Part shown: positions 27,618-40,059 of the stretch, in pieces | How the letters are laid out: each line of letters starts with the position of its first letter | How positions within the stretch are numbered: the stretch's first letter is position 1 | Assembly: GCF_018326265.1 (NCBI RefSeq) | Contig: NZ_AP023360.1 | Location: 2,471,501 to 2,535,500 of the forward strand | Direction of reading: 5' to 3' | Origin: Catellatospora sp. IY07-71 | Lineage (GTDB): Bacteria; Actinomycetota; Actinomycetes; Mycobacteriales; Micromonosporaceae | DNA: 64,000 nt | Position numbers and translations under genes: made by a program | Notes under the pieces: generated by a model | Database searches by the model: none | What the model saw: only the letters and a program-made list of their open reading frames with translations | Told to the model about the DNA's origin: nothing

Positions 27618-28697
27618 GTGCGGGTTCTTGCGGCTATGTCGGGTGGGGTGGATTCGGCGGTGGCGGCTGCCCGGGCCGTGGCGGCGGGGTATGACGTCAC
27701 GGGGGTGCACCTGGCGCTGTCGCGGAATGCGGCCACGCATCGGACCGGGGCGCGGGGGTGCTGCACCAAGGAGGACGCGCACGACGCGCGGCGGGCGGCC
27801 GATGTGCTCGGGATCCCGTTCTATGTGTGGGACATGGCTGAGCGGTTCCACGAGGATGTGATCGAGGACTTCGTGGCGGAGTACGCCGCGGGGCGTACCC
27901 CGAATCCGTGCCTGCGGTGCAACGAGAAGATCAAGTTTGCCGCGGTGCTGGACCGGGCGCTGGCGCTGGGGTTCGACGCGGTGGTCACCGGGCATCACGC
28001 GCGGCTGGGCGCGGACGGGCTGCTGCGGCGCAGCGTGGACCTGGCCAAGGACCAGTCCTACGTGCTGGCGGTGCTGAATCGCGAGCAGCTCGGGCACTCG
28101 ATGTTCCCGCTCGGCGACTCGACCAAGGAGCAGGTGCGCGCCGAGGCGCACGCCCGCGGGCTCGCCGTCGCCGACAAGCCCGACTCGCACGACATCTGCT
28201 TCATCGCCGACGGCGACACCCAGGGCTTCCTGCGCAGGCACCTGGGCAGCGAGCCGGGCGACATCGTCGACGCCGCCAGCGGCGAGGTGCTCGGGCGGCA
28301 CGACGGGGCGTACGCGTACACCGTCGGCCAGCGCAAGGGGCTCGCGCTCGGCCGCCCGGCCCCGGACGGCCGCCCCCGATACGTGCTGTCGATCACGCCG
28401 GTCACCAACACCGTCACCGTCGGCCCGGCCGAGGCGCTGGAGGTGTCGCAGGTGGAGGGCGCGCGCACGGTGTGGACCGCGGGCGACCCGCCCGCCGGGC
28501 CGATCGAGTGCGAGGTGCAGCTGCGCGCCCACGGGCGCCCGGCGCCCGCCGTCGTCGAGCTCGACGGCACCGCGATGAACGTGCGGCTGCGCCGCCCCGA
28601 GCGCGGCATCGCCGCCGGTCAGGCCGTGGTCGCCTACCGGCCCGACCCGGCGGGCGACATCGTGCTGGGCAGCGCCACCATCACCACCGCCTCGTGA
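27618..28697 (+). CDS. mnmA: tRNA-specific 2-thiouridylase
   Basis: A 359-residue enzyme that thiolates U34 at C2 in Glu, Gln and Lys tRNAs using persulfide sulfur and ATP. It has the PP-loop [12 protein letters not shown] at the N-terminus, the first catalytic cysteine in [14 protein letters not shown], and the second in [14 protein letters not shown]-terminal tRNA-binding barrel follows ([13 protein letters not shown]). It sits one gene downstream of a cysteine desulfurase, the sulfur donor. Element B separates them, and mnmA appears to have its own leaderless promoter. The start is GTG 27618. Confidence 0.96.
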   Translation: MRVLAAMSGGVDSAVAAARAVAAGYDVTGVHLALSRNAATHRTGARGCCTKEDAHDARRAADVLGIPFYVWDMAERFHEDVIEDFVAEYAAGRTPNPCLRCNEKIKFAAVLDRALALGFDAVVTGHHARLGADGLLRRSVDLAKDQSYVLAVLNREQLGHSMFPLGDSTKEQVRAEAHARGLAVADKPDSHDICFIADGDTQGFLRRHLGSEPGDIVDAASGEVLGRHDGAYAYTVGQRKGLALGRPAPDGRPRYVLSITPVTNTVTVGPAEALEVSQVEGARTVWTAGDPPAGPIECEVQLRAHGRPAPAVVELDGTAMNVRLRRPERGIAAGQAVVAYRPDPAGDIVLGSATITTAS

Positions 28698-28740
28698 CCC
28701 GCCGCGCGCGGCCGGAGCGTCCCCGCCGCAGGCCGTGCCA

Positions 28741-28796
28741 CAGTTTCGGGGAAACTGCACGGTCGCGGCCGCGCTTTCACGCAGTTTCCCCGAAAC
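28741..28796. repeat. Palindromic element C, inverted pair
   Basis: GTTTCGGGGAAACTGC at 28743-28758 is exactly complementary to 28781-28796, with a 22-nt loop containing CGCGGCCGCG. Each arm is itself a short dyad (AGTTTC...GAAACT). The same core recurs as a tandem array at 48352-48494. It is located between mnmA and the methionine synthase-like gene. Confidence 0.88.
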
Positions 28797-28853
28797 AGCC
28801 ATCGGCCGCGGGCACGACCGCGTCCAGACCGCGTGTACCAGGGGAGAGCTGAC

Positions 28854-29873
28854 ATGACCGGAACTGACGCCCCGCTGTGGCCCGCCGGATCGGCGACCGG
28901 GATCGGGTCGCTGCCCGGCACCGACATCGCCGAGGCGGTCAAGTTCACCCTCGGCGAGCTGCCCGACCTGCCGTACCTGCCGGAGCTGCCCGCGCGCGGC
29001 CCCGGCGCGGACATGATCGGCCGTAGCGCGGGGCTGCTGGTCGAGTTCCCGGTGGAGCTCTACACCGGGCGGTGGCGCGTCGCCGCGGGCACCGGCCGGG
29101 AGCTGCGGCGGGCGTACGACCTGCGCGAGCGCGACCTGGACCAGCTCACCGAGCAGGCCGACGGGTACACCGGCACGCTGAAGGTGCAGGCCGTCGGGCC
29201 GTGGACGCTGGCCGCCTCGATCGAGCTGGCGCTGGGCGAGGCGGTGGTGTCCGACCACGGCGCCGCCCGCGACCTCGCCGGCTCGCTGGCCGAAGGGCTC
29301 AAGGCACACGTCGCGGAGGTGCGCCGCCGGGTGCCGGGCGCGACCGTGCTGCTCCAGCTCGACGAGCCGTCGCTGCCCGCGGTGCTCGCCGGGCGGGTGC
29401 GCACTGCCAGCACCCTGCACACGTACCGTTCCGTCGCGACCTCGACGGTCCGCGACGCGCTGGCGTCGGTGATCAGCGCGGCGGGGGCGCCGGTGGTCGT
29501 GCACTGCTGCGCGCCGGACGCGCCGCTCGGCCTGCTGCGTGAGGCCGGGGCGGCCGCGTTCGCGCTGGACCTGGAGCTGATCGGGAACGGGGCGGAGAAG
29601 CTCGACGCGGTCGGCGAGGCGATCGACGCCGGGCTGGGCCTGTTCGCGGGCGTCGCGCGCACCACGCCACCGGCGAGCGGGAAGCGGCCGGACAGCGCCG
29701 CGCTGGCCGACCGGGTGCGGCGGCTGTGGCGCGACCTCGGGTTCGCGGACGAGCTGCTGCCACAGCGGGTGGTGGTCACGCCCGCCTGCGGGCTGGCGGG
29801 GGCGCCGCCCGCGTACGCGCAGACGGTCCTGAAGGCCTGCCGCGAAGCCGCCCGCCGCCTCACGGGGGAGTAG
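28854..29873 (+). CDS. MetE C-terminal-domain-like (cobalamin-independent methionine synthase) protein
   Basis: A 339-residue barrel related to the catalytic half of MetE. The start matches ATGIGSLPGTDIAEAV. Zinc-ligand-like residues appear in PVVVHCCAPDA and VVTPACGLAG; LLQLDEPSLPAVL is a conserved barrel segment. At this length it lacks the MetE N-terminal half. Actinobacteria often carry such a protein next to mnmA, and its methyl donor and acceptor are not established. ATG 28854 has GGGGAGAG seven bases upstream. Full methionine synthase activity should not be assumed. Confidence 0.85.
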   Translation: MTGTDAPLWPAGSATGIGSLPGTDIAEAVKFTLGELPDLPYLPELPARGPGADMIGRSAGLLVEFPVELYTGRWRVAAGTGRELRRAYDLRERDLDQLTEQADGYTGTLKVQAVGPWTLAASIELALGEAVVSDHGAARDLAGSLAEGLKAHVAEVRRRVPGATVLLQLDEPSLPAVLAGRVRTASTLHTYRSVATSTVRDALASVISAAGAPVVVHCCAPDAPLGLLREAGAAAFALDLELIGNGAEKLDAVGEAIDAGLGLFAGVARTTPPASGKRPDSAALADRVRRLWRDLGFADELLPQRVVVTPACGLAGAPPAYAQTVLKACREAARRLTGE

Positions 29874-30047
29874 GCACCGCGAGATCGCTCGGGGCTCGCG
29901 CGCCGCGTCCGGAGCTGCCGCCAACGCCGGCCGGTGTGGACGGCGGACCGCGACGGTGACGCCCAGGCGAGTGGCAGGCCGCGAGGGCGTCCGTCACGCG
30001 GCTGACTCCTGTCACCGGATTCTTGATCCCGATCGGGCCGACGCCGG

Positions 30048-30743
30048 TCAGGAGCGCGACGGCGGCGTGGCCGCGGGCTGAAAGTTCGGCGTCGGCAGGC
30101 GGAGAACGCGGAACGGGTGGTCGAGCAGGGCGAGGTCTCCGGCCGTCGTGAGCGCGCCGGAGGCGGTGGCGTCGGCCGGGGTCATGGTGCCGCGGGTCAG
30201 GGCGTCGAAGGCGGCCGGTCCGCAGGTGAGCGTGAGGTCGGCGGGCGTGGGCGCGGGGCCGGAGCGGGCGTGCGCTCGTCCGTCGGTGACGGTGACGTGA
30301 AAGACCTCGTCCCCGACCTGGAACTGCCACGTCTCACGGAGCCCGGCGGCAGCCTCGGGCGGGGCGTGTTCGGTCAGGTAGAGGGCAATGAGGTCGGCGC
30401 GGGCGGTGTCCGGGTCGACCTCGTCGTCGAGCGGCAGCTCCGCCCCCCAGGCGGCGAGGCCGGCCAGCAGCGGGCGCAGGCGCTCGCCGTACTCGGTCAG
30501 CTCGTAGGCGCGTAGCTCGGCGGCGCCGGGCACGGTGCGCCGGGTCACCACGCCGCTGCGTTCGAGCAGCTGGAGGCGCTCGGCGAGGCGGTTGGTGCCG
30601 GTGGCGGGCAGCAGGGCGAGCAGTTCCTTGAAGCGCTTCGGGCCCAGCAGCAGCTCGCGCACGATGAGAAGGGTCCACCGCTCACCGAGGACGTCGAGCG
30701 AGCGGGCGATCGGGCACAGCTGGCCGTACATCCGCTTGGGCAT
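30048..30743 (-). CDS. HxlR-type winged-helix regulator with C-terminal SCP2-like domain
   Basis: A 231-residue protein. The N-terminal HxlR domain (about 1-100) has CPIARSLDVLGERWTLLIVR and GPKRFKELLALLP. The C-terminal part (about 125-225, ALTRGTMTPADATASGALTT) resembles the sterol-carrier SCP2 fold found attached to such regulators, suggesting a hydrophobic ligand. Cys10 is in the position used for thiol sensing in some HxlR proteins. It is divergent from an SDR gene with two 13-bp repeats in the shared promoter. The gap 29874-30047 after the MetE-like gene shows no structure. Confidence 0.88.
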   Translation of the reverse strand: MPKRMYGQLCPIARSLDVLGERWTLLIVRELLLGPKRFKELLALLPATGTNRLAERLQLLERSGVVTRRTVPGAAELRAYELTEYGERLRPLLAGLAAWGAELPLDDEVDPDTARADLIALYLTEHAPPEAAAGLRETWQFQVGDEVFHVTVTDGRAHARSGPAPTPADLTLTCGPAAFDALTRGTMTPADATASGALTTAGDLALLDHPFRVLRLPTPNFQPAATPPSRS

Positions 30744-30775
30744 GGTTCGAGCATATCTGTCGTCTGGCGCTGGCT

Positions 30776-30816
30776 ATATGATTCGTATCTCAAGCCGGAC
30801 GATATATGTTTCGTAT
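30776..30816. promoter_or_regulatory. Two AT-rich operator-like repeats between HxlR and SDR genes
   Basis: ATATGATTCGTAT (30776-30788) and ATATGTTTCGTAT (30804-30816) differ at one base and start 28 bp apart. Each is a partial dyad. Their low GC and position in a 109-bp divergent region mark them as likely HxlR-binding sites overlapping both promoters. Confidence 0.6.
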
Positions 30817-30852
30817 AGCGTTGCTGGTGACAGAGACACCAGGAGGCGAGAC

Positions 30853-31554
30853 ATGAAGATCGAAGGTTCCGTGGCGCTGGTGACCGGCGCCAACCGCGGG
30901 CTGGGCAAGGCGTACACGGAGGAGCTGCTGGCGCGGGGCGCGGCGAAGGTGTACGCCGCCGCCCGCGACACGGCGTCCATCACCGACCCGCGAGTGGTCC
31001 CGCTGCAGCTGGACATCACCGACCCGGCCTCGGTCGCGGCGGCGGCCGCGCAGGCGGGCGACGTGCAGCTGCTGGTCAACAACGCGGGCATCGCGACCGG
31101 GGCCGGGGTCCTCGACGGCGAGGACGCGCTGCGCCGCGAGATGGAGACCAACTACCTGGGCCCGGTACGCGTGTCGGCCGCGTTCGCGCCGATCCTGGGC
31201 GCGAACGGCGGCGGCGCGATCGTGAACATGCTCTCCGCGCTGTCCTGGCTGAGCCTGCCGAACACGGCCGGCTACTCCGCCGCGAAGGCGGCCGCGTGGG
31301 CGGCGACGAACGCGCTTCGCCTGGCGCTGAAGGAGCAGGGCACCCTGGTCACCGCCGTGCACGTGGGCTACGTGGACACCGACATGGCCGCGCACGTGGA
31401 CGGGCCGAAGGTGCCGCCGCGCGACGTGGTGACGCAGGTGCTCGACGCGGTCGAGGCGGCGCAGCCCGAGGTGCTGGCAGACGAGACCAGCCGCCGGGTG
31501 AAGGCCGGCCTGTCCGGCGACCTGCGCAACCTGTACCCGGCGCTGTCCGCCTGA
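30853..31554 (+). CDS. Short-chain dehydrogenase/reductase
   Basis: A 233-residue SDR. It has the cofactor motif TGANRGLGKA, NNAG at about residue 76, a serine in MLSALSWLSLP and the catalytic pair YSAAK. The absence of an acidic residue after strand 2 (YAAARDT) would fit NADPH, but this is weak evidence. ATG 30853 has AGGAGGCG four bases upstream; the frame to 30535 is spurious. It is divergent from an HxlR regulator that probably represses it until a ligand such as a quinone or aldehyde appears. The substrate is unknown. Confidence 0.9.
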   Translation: MKIEGSVALVTGANRGLGKAYTEELLARGAAKVYAAARDTASITDPRVVPLQLDITDPASVAAAAAQAGDVQLLVNNAGIATGAGVLDGEDALRREMETNYLGPVRVSAAFAPILGANGGGAIVNMLSALSWLSLPNTAGYSAAKAAAWAATNALRLALKEQGTLVTAVHVGYVDTDMAAHVDGPKVPPRDVVTQVLDAVEAAQPEVLADETSRRVKAGLSGDLRNLYPALSA

Positions 31555-31638
31555 TCCGCCGTGCCGCGCCCGCCCGCCGTGGGGATGGGGAGCGGGCGGG
31601 CGCGGCCGGTGTTGCGGCGGGATGGAAGACTGCCGCGG

Positions 31639-34756
<3,118 letters not shown>

Positions 34757-34780
34757 ACAGCTGATCTAGGGTCGTCCCCG

Positions 34781-35731
34781 ATGACGACTTTTACGAACGA
34801 TCTCGACATCCGCCCGCTGCGCACCGGCGAGGAGGACCTGTTTCTGGACTTTCCCCACCCCCCGACGCCGGGGGTGGGGCTGGAGTCCCGCCGCTCCTGG
34901 GCCGACACGCTCGCAGACGGTTACTACCGTCCCGAGTGGAGCTGGGTGGCCCGGCGCGGCGGGCGGACCGTCGCCCGCTGCGCGTTCTGGGGTATGCCCG
35001 ATGAGGACCACCCGTTCAGCCTCGACTGGTTCGAACTGGGCAAGGAGCCGGACCGGCTGGCGGTCGGGGCCGCGCTGCTGACGGCGGCGCTGCGGGAGCT
35101 GCGCACCGCCGAGGGCGCCCGCCCGGAGTACCACATCTTCCTGCCGCCGGGCTGGCGGGAGCTGGACGGCGTACGCGAGGCCACCGAGGACCGGCTGGCC
35201 GCCGCGGCCGCCGCCGGGTATCAGCCGTTCATCGAGCGCTTCAACTACACCTGGACCACCGCCGACGGGGTGCCGGAGCGCTCCACGCGGCTGATGTTCC
35301 GCGAGGTGGACGATGCCGAGGCGACGGCTATCTGCCGGGCCGCGGCGCAGGGCTCGCTGGACGGGTACACCGGCCGGGACGTGGCCCGGCACGGGCTCGA
35401 CGAGGCGGCACGCATCATGGTCGAGGACCTGACCGACATGCCGTCCCCCCGCGAGTGGTGGCGCGCCGCGTACACGCCGGACGGTGCGCAGGTCGGCCTG
35501 ATCGTGCCGGCCCGCAACCCCGCGCGCGCCGTGGTCGGCTACATCGCGGTGGTGCCGGCGCAGCGCGGTCGCGGCTACGTCGACGACCTGCTGGCCGAGA
35601 CGACGGCGATGCTGGTGGCGGAGGGCGCCGAGGAGATCGGCGCGGACACCGATCTGGGCAACCGGCCGATGGCGGCGGCGTTCGCGCGCGCCGGTTACCG
35701 CAACACCGCGATCCGGATGGTGCTCCAGTGA
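34781..35731 (+). CDS. GNAT-family acetyltransferase (two-domain)
   Basis: A 316-residue protein. The C-terminal GNAT domain contains the acetyl-CoA loop VVPAQRGRGYVDDLLAETTA and ends NRPMAAAFARAGYRNTAIRM, the usual GNAT tail. The N-terminal half (about 1-150) is also GNAT-like, giving the tandem layout seen in actinobacterial enzymes of this size. The acceptor is unknown. TAGGGT lies at 34767-34772, eight bases before ATG 34781, so the leader is at most a couple of bases. The gene lies 24 bp after ligA. Confidence 0.87.
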   Translation: MTTFTNDLDIRPLRTGEEDLFLDFPHPPTPGVGLESRRSWADTLADGYYRPEWSWVARRGGRTVARCAFWGMPDEDHPFSLDWFELGKEPDRLAVGAALLTAALRELRTAEGARPEYHIFLPPGWRELDGVREATEDRLAAAAAAGYQPFIERFNYTWTTADGVPERSTRLMFREVDDAEATAICRAAAQGSLDGYTGRDVARHGLDEAARIMVEDLTDMPSPREWWRAAYTPDGAQVGLIVPARNPARAVVGYIAVVPAQRGRGYVDDLLAETTAMLVAEGAEEIGADTDLGNRPMAAAFARAGYRNTAIRMVLQ

Positions 35732-35922
35732 GGACGCACAGAGTTATATACGCGTAGTTGCATGGTTCTTACGATGCGTGACCGTAGAAAAGGTCAAACA
35801 ATCACATCTTCGTCACACGCCAACGCGGAGAGTGGTCTCGGGCGTTTTCGGGCTTAGAGTGAAGTGACCAGCCGCGATATGGGCGGCGCGGTCGCGCGTC
35901 CAACGGCCTCGGGAAGGTGTCC
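35732..35922 (+). promoter_or_regulatory. AT-richer intergenic region upstream of GGDEF-EAL gene
   Basis: 191 bp with GAGTTATATACGC near 35740 and CTTAGAGTGAAG near 35853, markedly lower in GC than its surroundings. It probably holds the promoter of the downstream c-di-GMP gene. No dyad operator is clear. Confidence 0.4.
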
Positions 35923-37965
35923 ATGGCGGCCACACCCCATGCACTGCAGGCACATCGCAACCGGGTGCCCGCGGAGCGGCGGCGGCCGTTCGGCGCGTTC
36001 GTCATCGCCGTCACGGTGCTGGCGGCGGCGTTCACTGTGCGTGACCTCGCCGGCCTGCCCGACGTGCTGGCTCAGGCCAGCCTCGGCTTCTGGCTGCTCA
36101 CCGTGCTCGCCGTCGCGGGCGACGCGCTGCCCGTGACGCTGCCCGGCCGGTGGAACACCGCGGCGATCTACCCGTCGATCTGCTTCACCTTCGCCATCAT
36201 GATCGACGCCGGGCTGGCCGCCGCGGTGGTGGTGCAGGGCCTCGCGGTGGCGGTGTCCTCGCTGCGGCTGCGGCACGCGTTGTGGCGGGCCGTGTTCAAC
36301 CTCGGCCAGTACGCGCTGGCGTTCGGCGTCGCGTACGTCACGCTGCGCCTGATCAGCGGCGACGCCGCGCCGGGCCTGCTGGCGCTGGTCGCCTCGGCCA
36401 CCGCGTGGTTCGCGGTGAAATACCTGACCACCGCGTGCGCGATCTGGCTGCGCGACGGCGGCCCGCTGCTGCCGATCATCATGGGACCGCTGGCCAACGA
36501 GGCGCTGAGCACCGGCGCCCTGCTCATGCTCGGCCCGGTCATCGCCGCACAGACCGAGGTCGCCCCGCAGCTGATCCTGGTGCTGGTGCTGCCGCTGCTC
36601 GCGGTGCGCCGGCTGTCCATCATCACCGCCGAGCAGCGCCACCTCGCCAACATCGACACCCTCACCGGTCTGGCCAACCGCAAGGCGCTCATCGGGGAGG
36701 TGTCCGCCGCGGTCGCCGGGCACGCCCAGCGCGCCGTGCAGGGCGACGCCCGCTGCCGGTTCGGCCTGCTGCTGCTGGACCTCGACCGGTTCAAGCACGT
36801 CAACGACTCGCTCGGGCACGAGGTCGGCGACCGGCTGCTCATCGCGGTCGGCGACCGGCTGGACCGGGTGGTGCGCGAGGGCGACCTGGTCGCGCGGCTC
36901 GGCGGCGACGAATTCGCCGTGGTGGCCAAGCGCCTCGACGGGGCCGACGAGGCGCGCGAGCTGGCCGAGCGGATCGAGCAGGCGCTGATCAACCCCGTGG
37001 TGCTGGACGGGATGCCGCTGGACGTCAGCGGCTCCATCGGCATCGCGCTCTACCCCGACCACGGCACCGACTTCGCCACCCTGCTCCGCCACGCGGACGT
37101 GGCCATGTACACCGCCAAGCACAACGGGGACGGGATCGCCGTCTACCACCCCGACGCCGACCACAACTCGCCGCAGCGGCTAAGCCTGCTCGCCGACCTG
37201 CGTGCCATGCTCGGCCGCTCCGACAAGGGCGGGCTGCGGCTGTACTACCAGCCCCAGGTCGAGATCGCCACGGGCGGCGTGGTCGGCGTGGAGGCGCTGC
37301 TGCGCTGGCAGCACCCCACCCGCGGGCCGGTCAGCCCCGACGAGCTGATCCGGGTCGCCGAGCCCAGCTCGGTGATGCGCCTGCTCACCGCCTGGGTGAT
37401 CGAGGAGGCGATGGTCCAGCTCGCCAAGTGGGACGCCGCCGGGCTCGAGGTCCGCATGGCGGTCAACGTCAGCGTGCGGGACCTGCACACCGGCGCCATC
37501 GTCGAGCAGATCGAGGACCTGCTGCGCCGCTACGGGCTGGCGCCGTGCCGCCTCCAGCTGGAGATCACCGAGAGCGCGCTGATGGCCGACCCGCACCGGG
37601 TGCTCGCCACGCTGACCCGGCTGCAGCTGCTCGGCGTCGGCATCGCGCTGGACGACTTCGGCACCGGATACTCGTCCCTGCAGCACCTGCGCCGCCTGCC
37701 GCTGTCCGAGGTGAAGATCGACCGCTCGTTCGTGCTGTCCATGGCCGACGACCCGGACGACCTGGTGATCGTACGGTCGATCATCGAACTGGCCGCGGCG
37801 CTCGGGCTGCGCGTGGTCGCCGAGGGCGTCGAGGACGAGCGCGCCTGGCGCCTGCTCCAGTCCGCCGGCTGCGAGATCGCCCAGGGCTGGTTCTACGCCC
37901 GCCCGCTGCCCCCCGACGAGCTCGCCGACTGGCTCTCCCGCACCACCCTCCCCGCCCTCTCCTGA
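35923..37965 (+). CDS. Membrane-bound GGDEF-EAL c-di-GMP enzyme
   Basis: A 680-residue protein. About six or seven membrane spans occupy residues 25-230. A GGDEF domain follows (DTLTGLANRKALI, active-site RLGGDEFAVV), then an EAL domain (VEALLRWQHP, LEITESALM, DDFGTGYSSLQHLR, EDERAWRLLQSAGCEIAQGW). Both active-site signatures are intact, so it may both make and degrade c-di-GMP, with one activity possibly dominant. The N-terminal spans likely sense a membrane signal. ATG 35923 has GGGAAGG in good position; GTG 35917 is the alternative. A second GGDEF-EAL protein is encoded at 55983. Confidence 0.92.
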   Translation: MAATPHALQAHRNRVPAERRRPFGAFVIAVTVLAAAFTVRDLAGLPDVLAQASLGFWLLTVLAVAGDALPVTLPGRWNTAAIYPSICFTFAIMIDAGLAAAVVVQGLAVAVSSLRLRHALWRAVFNLGQYALAFGVAYVTLRLISGDAAPGLLALVASATAWFAVKYLTTACAIWLRDGGPLLPIIMGPLANEALSTGALLMLGPVIAAQTEVAPQLILVLVLPLLAVRRLSIITAEQRHLANIDTLTGLANRKALIGEVSAAVAGHAQRAVQGDARCRFGLLLLDLDRFKHVNDSLGHEVGDRLLIAVGDRLDRVVREGDLVARLGGDEFAVVAKRLDGADEARELAERIEQALINPVVLDGMPLDVSGSIGIALYPDHGTDFATLLRHADVAMYTAKHNGDGIAVYHPDADHNSPQRLSLLADLRAMLGRSDKGGLRLYYQPQVEIATGGVVGVEALLRWQHPTRGPVSPDELIRVAEPSSVMRLLTAWVIEEAMVQLAKWDAAGLEVRMAVNVSVRDLHTGAIVEQIEDLLRRYGLAPCRLQLEITESALMADPHRVLATLTRLQLLGVGIALDDFGTGYSSLQHLRRLPLSEVKIDRSFVLSMADDPDDLVIVRSIIELAAALGLRVVAEGVEDERAWRLLQSAGCEIAQGWFYARPLPPDELADWLSRTTLPALS

Positions 37966-37969
37966 CCCC

Positions 37970-38092
37970 GCTTGCCCGCGCGGCCGTCCCCAAGATCCGC
38001 CGACTTGCCTGGCACCTGGGCGTATCTTGGGCGCGCATTCGCCCATGTGCCTGGCAAGTCGAGCGATCTTGGGACGGATCGCGCGGGCAAGC
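37970..38092. repeat. Palindromic element D, copy 2 (long form)
   Basis: Imperfect 53-nt arms (37970-38022 and 38040-38092) around a 17-nt loop. The inner part shares the core with 16468-16530; the outer part extends it with GCTTGCCCGCGCG/CGCGCGGGCAAGC. It lies 4 bp after the GGDEF-EAL stop and could terminate that gene. The rest of the gap to 38207 holds the gatC promoter. Confidence 0.88.
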
Positions 38093-38207
38093 GGCGCGCA
38101 GGGGCGCTGCGAATGACGCCCGGGGTGACAAATAGACTCGCTACGGGCGCGGAGTGGGTGCCATCCTCCGTGCTGTCCGAGTTCGCCGCTACGTCTAGGG
38201 GGCAGTC

Positions 38208-38507
38208 ATGGCCGCCATCTCCCGCGAGGAGGTCGCGCACCTCGCGCGCCTGTCGCGGCTCGCCGTCACGGATCAGGAGCTGGACCGCTTCGCCGGCCAG
38301 CTGGACGTGATCCTGCAGTCGGTGGCGCGGGTCGGTGAGGTCGCCGCGGACGACATCCCGCCGACGTCGCACTCGGTGCCGCTGGTCAACGTGCTGCGCG
38401 AGGACGTCATCGTGCCCGGCCTGACCACCGCCGAGGCGCTGTCGGGCGCGCCGGACGCCGCCGAGGACCGGTTCCGCGTCCCCCAGATCCTTGCGGATGA
38501 GGAGTGA
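38208..38507 (+). CDS. gatC: Asp-tRNA(Asn)/Glu-tRNA(Gln) amidotransferase subunit C
   Basis: The 99-residue small subunit that stabilises GatA on GatB. It starts [20 protein letters not shown] and contains the family's [19 protein letters not shown] and the C-terminal [12 protein letters not shown]. It is the first gene of gatCA; the stop is 5 bp before the gatA ATG, so translation is coupled. AGGGGGCA lies a few bases before the ATG. It acts in the cytoplasm with GatA and GatB. Confidence 0.96.
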   Translation: MAAISREEVAHLARLSRLAVTDQELDRFAGQLDVILQSVARVGEVAADDIPPTSHSVPLVNVLREDVIVPGLTTAEALSGAPDAAEDRFRVPQILADEE

Positions 38508-38512
38508 CCCCG

Positions 38513-39988
38513 ATGAGTGATCTGATCAAGCTGTCCGCGGCCGCCCTGGGCGAGAAGATCGCCTCCGGCGAGGTCTCCGCGGAGGAGGTCACCCGCGCCC
38601 ACCTGGACCGCATCGCCGAGGTCGACGGCCGGGTGCACGCGTTCCTGCACGTGGACGACGAGGGCGCGGTCGAGGCGGCGCGGGCCGTGGACGCCAGGCG
38701 CGCGGCGGGGGAGAAGCTCGGCCCGCTGGCCGGCGTGCCGATCGCGATCAAGGACGTCATCGCGACCCGGGGCATCCCGACCACCGCGGCCTCGAAGATC
38801 CTGGAGGGCTGGCGGCCGCCGTACGACGCGACCGTGATGACCCGGATCCGCGAGGCGGGCATGGTCATGCTCGGCAAGACCAACATGGACGAGTTCGCCA
38901 TGGGCTCGTCGACGGAGTACTCGGCGTACGGCCCGACGTACAACCCGTGGGACCTGACCCGCATCCCGGGCGGCTCGGGCGGCGGCTCGGCCGCGTCGCT
39001 GGCCGCGTACGAGGCCCCGCTGGCCATCGGCACCGACACCGGCGGCTCGATCCGCCAGCCGGGCGCCGTCACCGGCACCGTGGGCGCGAAGCCGACCTAC
39101 GGCGGCACCTCCCGCTACGGCCTGATCGCCTTCTCGTCCTCGCTGGACACGCCCGGCCCGTGCGCGCGCACCGTGCTCGACGCGGCGCTGCTGCACGAGG
39201 TCATCGCCGGTCACGACCCGCGCGACTCGACGTCGATCCCGATGCCGGTGCCGGACGTGGTGGCCGCGGCCCGCCAGGGCGCGAGTGGTGACCTGACCGG
39301 CGTACGCGTCGGCCTGGTCAAGGAGTTCAGCGGCGAGGGCGCCGAGCCCGGCGTCATGGCGGTGTTCCGCGACACCGTGGAGGCGCTGACCAAGCTGGGC
39401 GCCGAGGTCGTCGAGGTGTCCTGCCCGCACTTCCAGTACGCGCTGCCCGCGTACTACCTGATCGCGCCCAGCGAGTGCTCGTCGAACCTGGCCCGCTTCG
39501 ACGGCGTCCGGTTCGGCCTGCGCACCGGCGACGACGGCAAGAACTCCCTGGAGGAGGTCATGTCGCTGACCCGCGAGGCGGGCTTCGGCGACGAGGTGAA
39601 GCGGCGCATCATCATCGGCACGTACGCGCTGTCGTCGGGCTACTACGACGCCTACTACGGCCAGGCGCAGAAGGTGCGCACGCTGATCACGAACGACTTC
39701 ACGAAGGCGTTCGAGCAGGTCGACGTGCTGGTCTCGCCGACCACCCCGTTCACCGCGTTCGAGCTGGGCGCACGCACGGCCGACCCGTACCAGATGTACC
39801 TGGCCGACCTGTACACCATCCCGACGAACCTGTACGGCGGCCCCGGCATCTCGGTGCCGGCCGGCCTGTCCGACGGGCTGCCGGTGGGCCTGCAGGTGAT
39901 GGCGCCGACCATGGCCGACGACCGGATGTACCGGATCGCCGCCGCGGTCGAGTCGACGGTGGGCACGTTCCCCCCGCCCGCACTCTGA
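38513..39988 (+). CDS. gatA: Asp-tRNA(Asn)/Glu-tRNA(Gln) amidotransferase subunit A
   Basis: The 491-residue amidase that frees ammonia from glutamine for transamidation of misacylated tRNA. The Ser-cisSer-Lys triad is visible: Lys80 in AIKDVI, the serines in [14 protein letters not shown] (about 150-160) and [11 protein letters not shown] (about 178). Length is normal. ATG 38513 is preferred over GTG 38504, which overlaps the gatC stop. A strong terminator follows. gatB, usually adjacent, is separated by an inverted aquaporin gene. Confidence 0.97.
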   Translation: MSDLIKLSAAALGEKIASGEVSAEEVTRAHLDRIAEVDGRVHAFLHVDDEGAVEAARAVDARRAAGEKLGPLAGVPIAIKDVIATRGIPTTAASKILEGWRPPYDATVMTRIREAGMVMLGKTNMDEFAMGSSTEYSAYGPTYNPWDLTRIPGGSGGGSAASLAAYEAPLAIGTDTGGSIRQPGAVTGTVGAKPTYGGTSRYGLIAFSSSLDTPGPCARTVLDAALLHEVIAGHDPRDSTSIPMPVPDVVAAARQGASGDLTGVRVGLVKEFSGEGAEPGVMAVFRDTVEALTKLGAEVVEVSCPHFQYALPAYYLIAPSECSSNLARFDGVRFGLRTGDDGKNSLEEVMSLTREAGFGDEVKRRIIIGTYALSSGYYDAYYGQAQKVRTLITNDFTKAFEQVDVLVSPTTPFTAFELGARTADPYQMYLADLYTIPTNLYGGPGISVPAGLSDGLPVGLQVMAPTMADDRMYRIAAAVESTVGTFPPPAL

Positions 39989-39997
39989 ACAGCTGAA

Positions 39998-40038
39998 ACG
40001 GCGAACGGCGTCCCCGGTGCGGGGGCGCCGTTCGCCGT
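39998..40038. terminator. Bidirectional terminator between gatA and aquaporin
   Basis: An 18-bp stem (39998-40015 with 40021-40038, one wobble pair) and a 5-nt loop, between convergent genes. Confidence 0.85.
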
Positions 40039-40059
40039 CCCTGAGGAGGCGGGACGGGT

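Noticed and set aside
27517-27861. 114-residue frame over element B and the mnmA start
   Set aside because: It overlaps a palindrome and a well-supported gene; the Trp/Arg-rich product is an artefact.
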